Source: JBBRLA01 sp038231615
GTDB taxonomy: Bacteria > Myxococcota_A > Polyangia > Palsa-1104 > JAEUJZ01
NCBI GenBank assembly: GCA_038231615.1
Contig: JBBRLA010000135.1
Span: 1 to 15,108, forward strand
Direction of reading: 5' to 3'
Length of the DNA: 15,108 nucleotides
A model generated the notes under the pieces. It was not told where the DNA came from. It made no database searches and saw nothing but the letters and a program-made list of their open reading frames with translations. Both the position numbers and the translations under genes were made by a program. Positions 13,886 to 15,108 of the stretch are shown in pieces. Within the stretch, counting starts at the first letter, position 1. The number at the start of each line of letters is the position of its first letter.

Positions 13886-14022
13886 ATCGGCGTAGTCGCT
13901 TCTTGCCAGGCCTTCTGGTCCGACGCAGCCGATCTGGATAGTGAATACCGGCCCTGTCTCTGTCTCCCATTCCCTATCGGACCCTTGCGCTTCACGGCAT
14001 ACCGGTCTACGCTTTTGGATAA

Positions 14023-14256
14023 ATGGGCTCCATCAAGCAGCGTGCGATAGAAGAAATCTCGTCGCTCCCGGAAAGCGCAGAGCTTGCCGAGATGATTGAC
14101 CGCCTGTATCGGTTGATGAAATTTCAGAACAAGCTGACCTCGAACTTGACCCCGGAGCGAGCCCTCACCGACTCAGAGCAGCGCGAAGCGTGGCAGGTCT
14201 GGTCCAGCAAGGGGCCGCAGGGTCCAATCGAAGACGAGGGGTCCGACTGGCCATGA
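14023..14256 (+). CDS. Putative antitoxin of a MazF/PemK module
   Basis: The 77-aa product begins MGSIKQRAIEEISSLPESAE and continues LAEMIDRLYRLMKFQNKL, then an acidic C-terminus ending EDEGSDWP. The KQ..IEEISSLP...DRLY layout is seen in a loose group of small antitoxins preceding RelE- or MazF-type toxins. The stop overlaps the toxin start by 4 nt (ATGA), typical of coupled toxin-antitoxin pairs. The acidic tail may bind the basic toxin surface. The ribosome site is weak (GGA 4 nt upstream). Antitoxin identity rests mainly on position. Confidence 0.67.
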   Translation: MGSIKQRAIEEISSLPESAELAEMIDRLYRLMKFQNKLTSNLTPERALTDSEQREAWQVWSSKGPQGPIEDEGSDWP

Positions 14257-14570
14257 TCCGGATGGGGGACATCCGCTGGTTTCGATTCGAGCACCCTGAT
14301 AAGCGTCGGCCCGTACTGGTCGTCTGCCGAGAGCAACTTGTCCCATCGCTGTCTTTGCTGCCAGTGATTCCGCTCTCCACGCAAGTCCGTGGGCTGCCGT
14401 CTGAAGTCAGTCTCGGCCCGGATGACGGCATGCCCGAGACCTGTGTCGTCAAACCGGAATGGATTCGCGCGGTGGAGCGAGAGCGACTGGGGCCACTCAT
14501 CAGCACCTTGCCAAGACAGCGATGGCCGGAAATCCGGCAGTCTCTTCTCTATATACTCGGGCTGGAGTAG
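14253..14570 (+). CDS. MazF/PemK-family endoribonuclease toxin
   Basis: The start at 14253 overlaps the antitoxin stop (ATGA) and gives 105 aa. The MazF/PemK fold signature is clear: MGDIRWFRFEHPDKRRPVLV, then LPVIPLSTQVRGLPSEVSLG, DDGMPETCVVKPEWIRAVER and a closing helix RQSLLYILGLE. MazF-type toxins cleave RNA at short sequence motifs and are held inactive by the co-expressed antitoxin. An upstream in-frame ATG at 14190 lies inside the antitoxin gene and would add residues with no match to the family, so it is not used. Activity and target sequence cannot be inferred. Confidence 0.88.
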   Translation: MIRMGDIRWFRFEHPDKRRPVLVVCREQLVPSLSLLPVIPLSTQVRGLPSEVSLGPDDGMPETCVVKPEWIRAVERERLGPLISTLPRQRWPEIRQSLLYILGLE

Positions 14571-14795
14571 GTCTCTCACCGGGGCGAGGTTCCTGATTTC
14601 CGGACTTCGTCCCCGGCCCTTCTCATGCCGGACCCCGCTCCCCGGCGGCGGCACATCAGGCAGCAAGGCCTGACCGGACCGGCGTCTCTGCTTTCCCTGC
14701 CCTGACCCGCCCTACCCCGTCACGACCCGCCTTACCCGGCTGGTCCTTTTGGGGCTGGTGATACACACCTGCCGGAACCGGCCAGCACACCAAGA
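14571..14795. other. No gene seen
   Basis: No frame here has convincing coding signals. The only structure noticed is a 20-bp-spaced direct repeat, GACCCGCC(C/T)TACCC, at 14704 and 14724. It is the spacer between the toxin gene and the 21-bp repeat array. Confidence 0.4.
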
Positions 14796-14816
14796 AGCAT
14801 CGCGGCATGAAGCAGT

Positions 14817-14984
14817 AATCGCCTTGGCTAGGACGAAAATCGCCTTGGCTAGGACGAAAATCGCCTTGGCTATGACGGAAAACATCGTGGCTATGACGAA
14901 AATCGCCTTGGCTATGACGGAAAACATCGTGGGCATGACGAAAATCGCCTTGGCACTGCGTTTATTGCCTTGGCACTGCACGAG
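14817..14984. repeat. Eight-unit 21-bp tandem repeat array with 42-bp higher order
   Basis: Eight contiguous 21-bp units start at 14817, 14838, 14859, 14880, 14901, 14922, 14943 and 14964. Units 1-3, 5 and 7 begin AATCGCCTTGGC and unit 8 begins ATTGCCTTGGC. Units 4 and 6 begin AAACATCGTGG. Most of units 1-6 end (A/C)TATGACGAA, (A/C)TAGGACGAA or TATGACGGA. Units 3-4 and 5-6 form a near-exact 42-bp repeat. Degenerate copies extend to both sides (14796-14816 and 14985-15005). The period is two DNA turns and also seven codons: in one plus frame it reads IALAMTENIVAMTK and so on, and the minus strand is open too, so coding cannot be decided. There are no spacers, so it is not CRISPR. Confidence 0.92.
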
Positions 14985-15013
14985 ACCGTCGTGGGCCGCC
15001 CATATAATGGGTG

Positions 15014-15043
15014 CCCCCCCGGGTGTAGCCCGGGCGGGGGGGG
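15014..15043. repeat. G/C-only hairpin at the window edge
   Basis: A run of seven C and GGG (15014-15023) faces CCCGGG, a bulged C and eight G (15029-15043) around a TGTAG loop, giving about ten G-C pairs. TTATAAC follows, with no T-run. Sequence from here to the window end is almost all G and C with many short palindromes. It could be a terminator-like or replication-related structure, or an artefact near a contig end. Confidence 0.5.
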
Positions 15044-15108
15044 TTATAACAGCGCGCCGGGGGGCGCCGCCGCGGGGGCCCCGGTGGGGGCGCCCGGGCA
15101 CCACAAAC

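Larger units (their letters stand above)
13562..14022. other. Intergenic region with repeats and hairpins, divergent promoters expected
   Basis: This 461-bp stretch separates the divergent RHH-like gene and the MazF antitoxin gene. It holds a 24-bp tandem repeat and two strong hairpins (listed separately) but no frame with convincing coding character. A weak promoter candidate, TTGCGC (13984) with TACGCT (14007), precedes the antitoxin gene. The run of G and C at 13790-13803 is low complexity. It may be degenerate mobile-element sequence. Confidence 0.5.

Noticed and set aside
13600..13995. 131-codon minus-strand frame in the intergenic region
   Set aside because: No homology, poor start, and it crosses tandem repeats and hairpins.
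14817..14984. CRISPR array
   Set aside because: Units are contiguous with no unique spacers, and no cas gene is present.
14712..15104. Minus-strand frame through the 21-bp array encoding AKAIFV-type heptads
   Set aside because: The repeat is a multiple of three, so several frames stay open. No ribosome site or homology supports this frame over the plus-strand one. Kept only as a possibility in the repeat entry.
1..15108. tRNA, rRNA or riboswitch
   Set aside because: I looked for cloverleaf-like and conserved rRNA sequence between genes and saw none; a covariance-model scan would be needed to exclude small RNAs.

Overview
The window reads as high-GC chromosome (or large replicon) from a Gram-negative bacterium. 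Several proteins are lipobox-bearing or Cys-rich lipoproteins of the kind common in Myxococcota and other former Deltaproteobacteria, so that is my best guess of origin. This is inference from protein style; no rRNA or other taxonomic marker is present.

Layout. (1) 1-1292, minus strand: chromate-resistance regulator gene chrB, followed by an overlapping unrecognised gene that runs off the left edge. (2) 1427-2796, plus strand: a damaged cassette. It holds a DUF1259 (LppY/LpqO-like) gene with a 1-base frameshift and no second half, abutting the remainder of a Cys-rich duplicated-domain protein, then a one-haem (CxxCH) lipoprotein gene with another frameshift. (3) 2811-4214, minus strand: a di-haem MauG/CcP-like cytochrome c lipoprotein. 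(4) 4325-5044, plus strand: an ECF sigma factor divergent from the cytochrome gene, behind a recognisable TATAAT promoter. (5) 5170-12255, plus strand: a tight run of a beta-propeller lipoprotein, a TolC-type outer-membrane factor, an RND pump, a lipidated periplasmic adaptor and a small membrane protein. Gaps are 8, 4, -4 and at least 5 nt, so this is probably one operon. (6) 12380-14570: an accessory patch of toxin-antitoxin-type genes: UPF0175, a DUF3368 PIN-like protein in tail-to-tail overlap with it, a possible RHH-like antitoxin upstream of the PIN gene, and a MazF/PemK toxin with its small antitoxin. (7) 14571-15108: no convincing gene, an array of 21-bp tandem repeats, and an extreme G/C hairpin region at the edge.

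How it may work. The most coherent unit is the ECF sigma factor with a divergent di-haem cytochrome lipoprotein and a downstream propeller-OMF-RND-adaptor operon. This looks like an envelope-stress or toxic-compound efflux system controlled by an alternative sigma factor with no obvious anti-sigma gene nearby. The substrate cannot be read from sequence. The right end looks like an accessory or mobile region. The cluster of frame breaks at 1.4-2.8 kb, and a possible further one near 11.9 kb, could be real decay or sequencing error.
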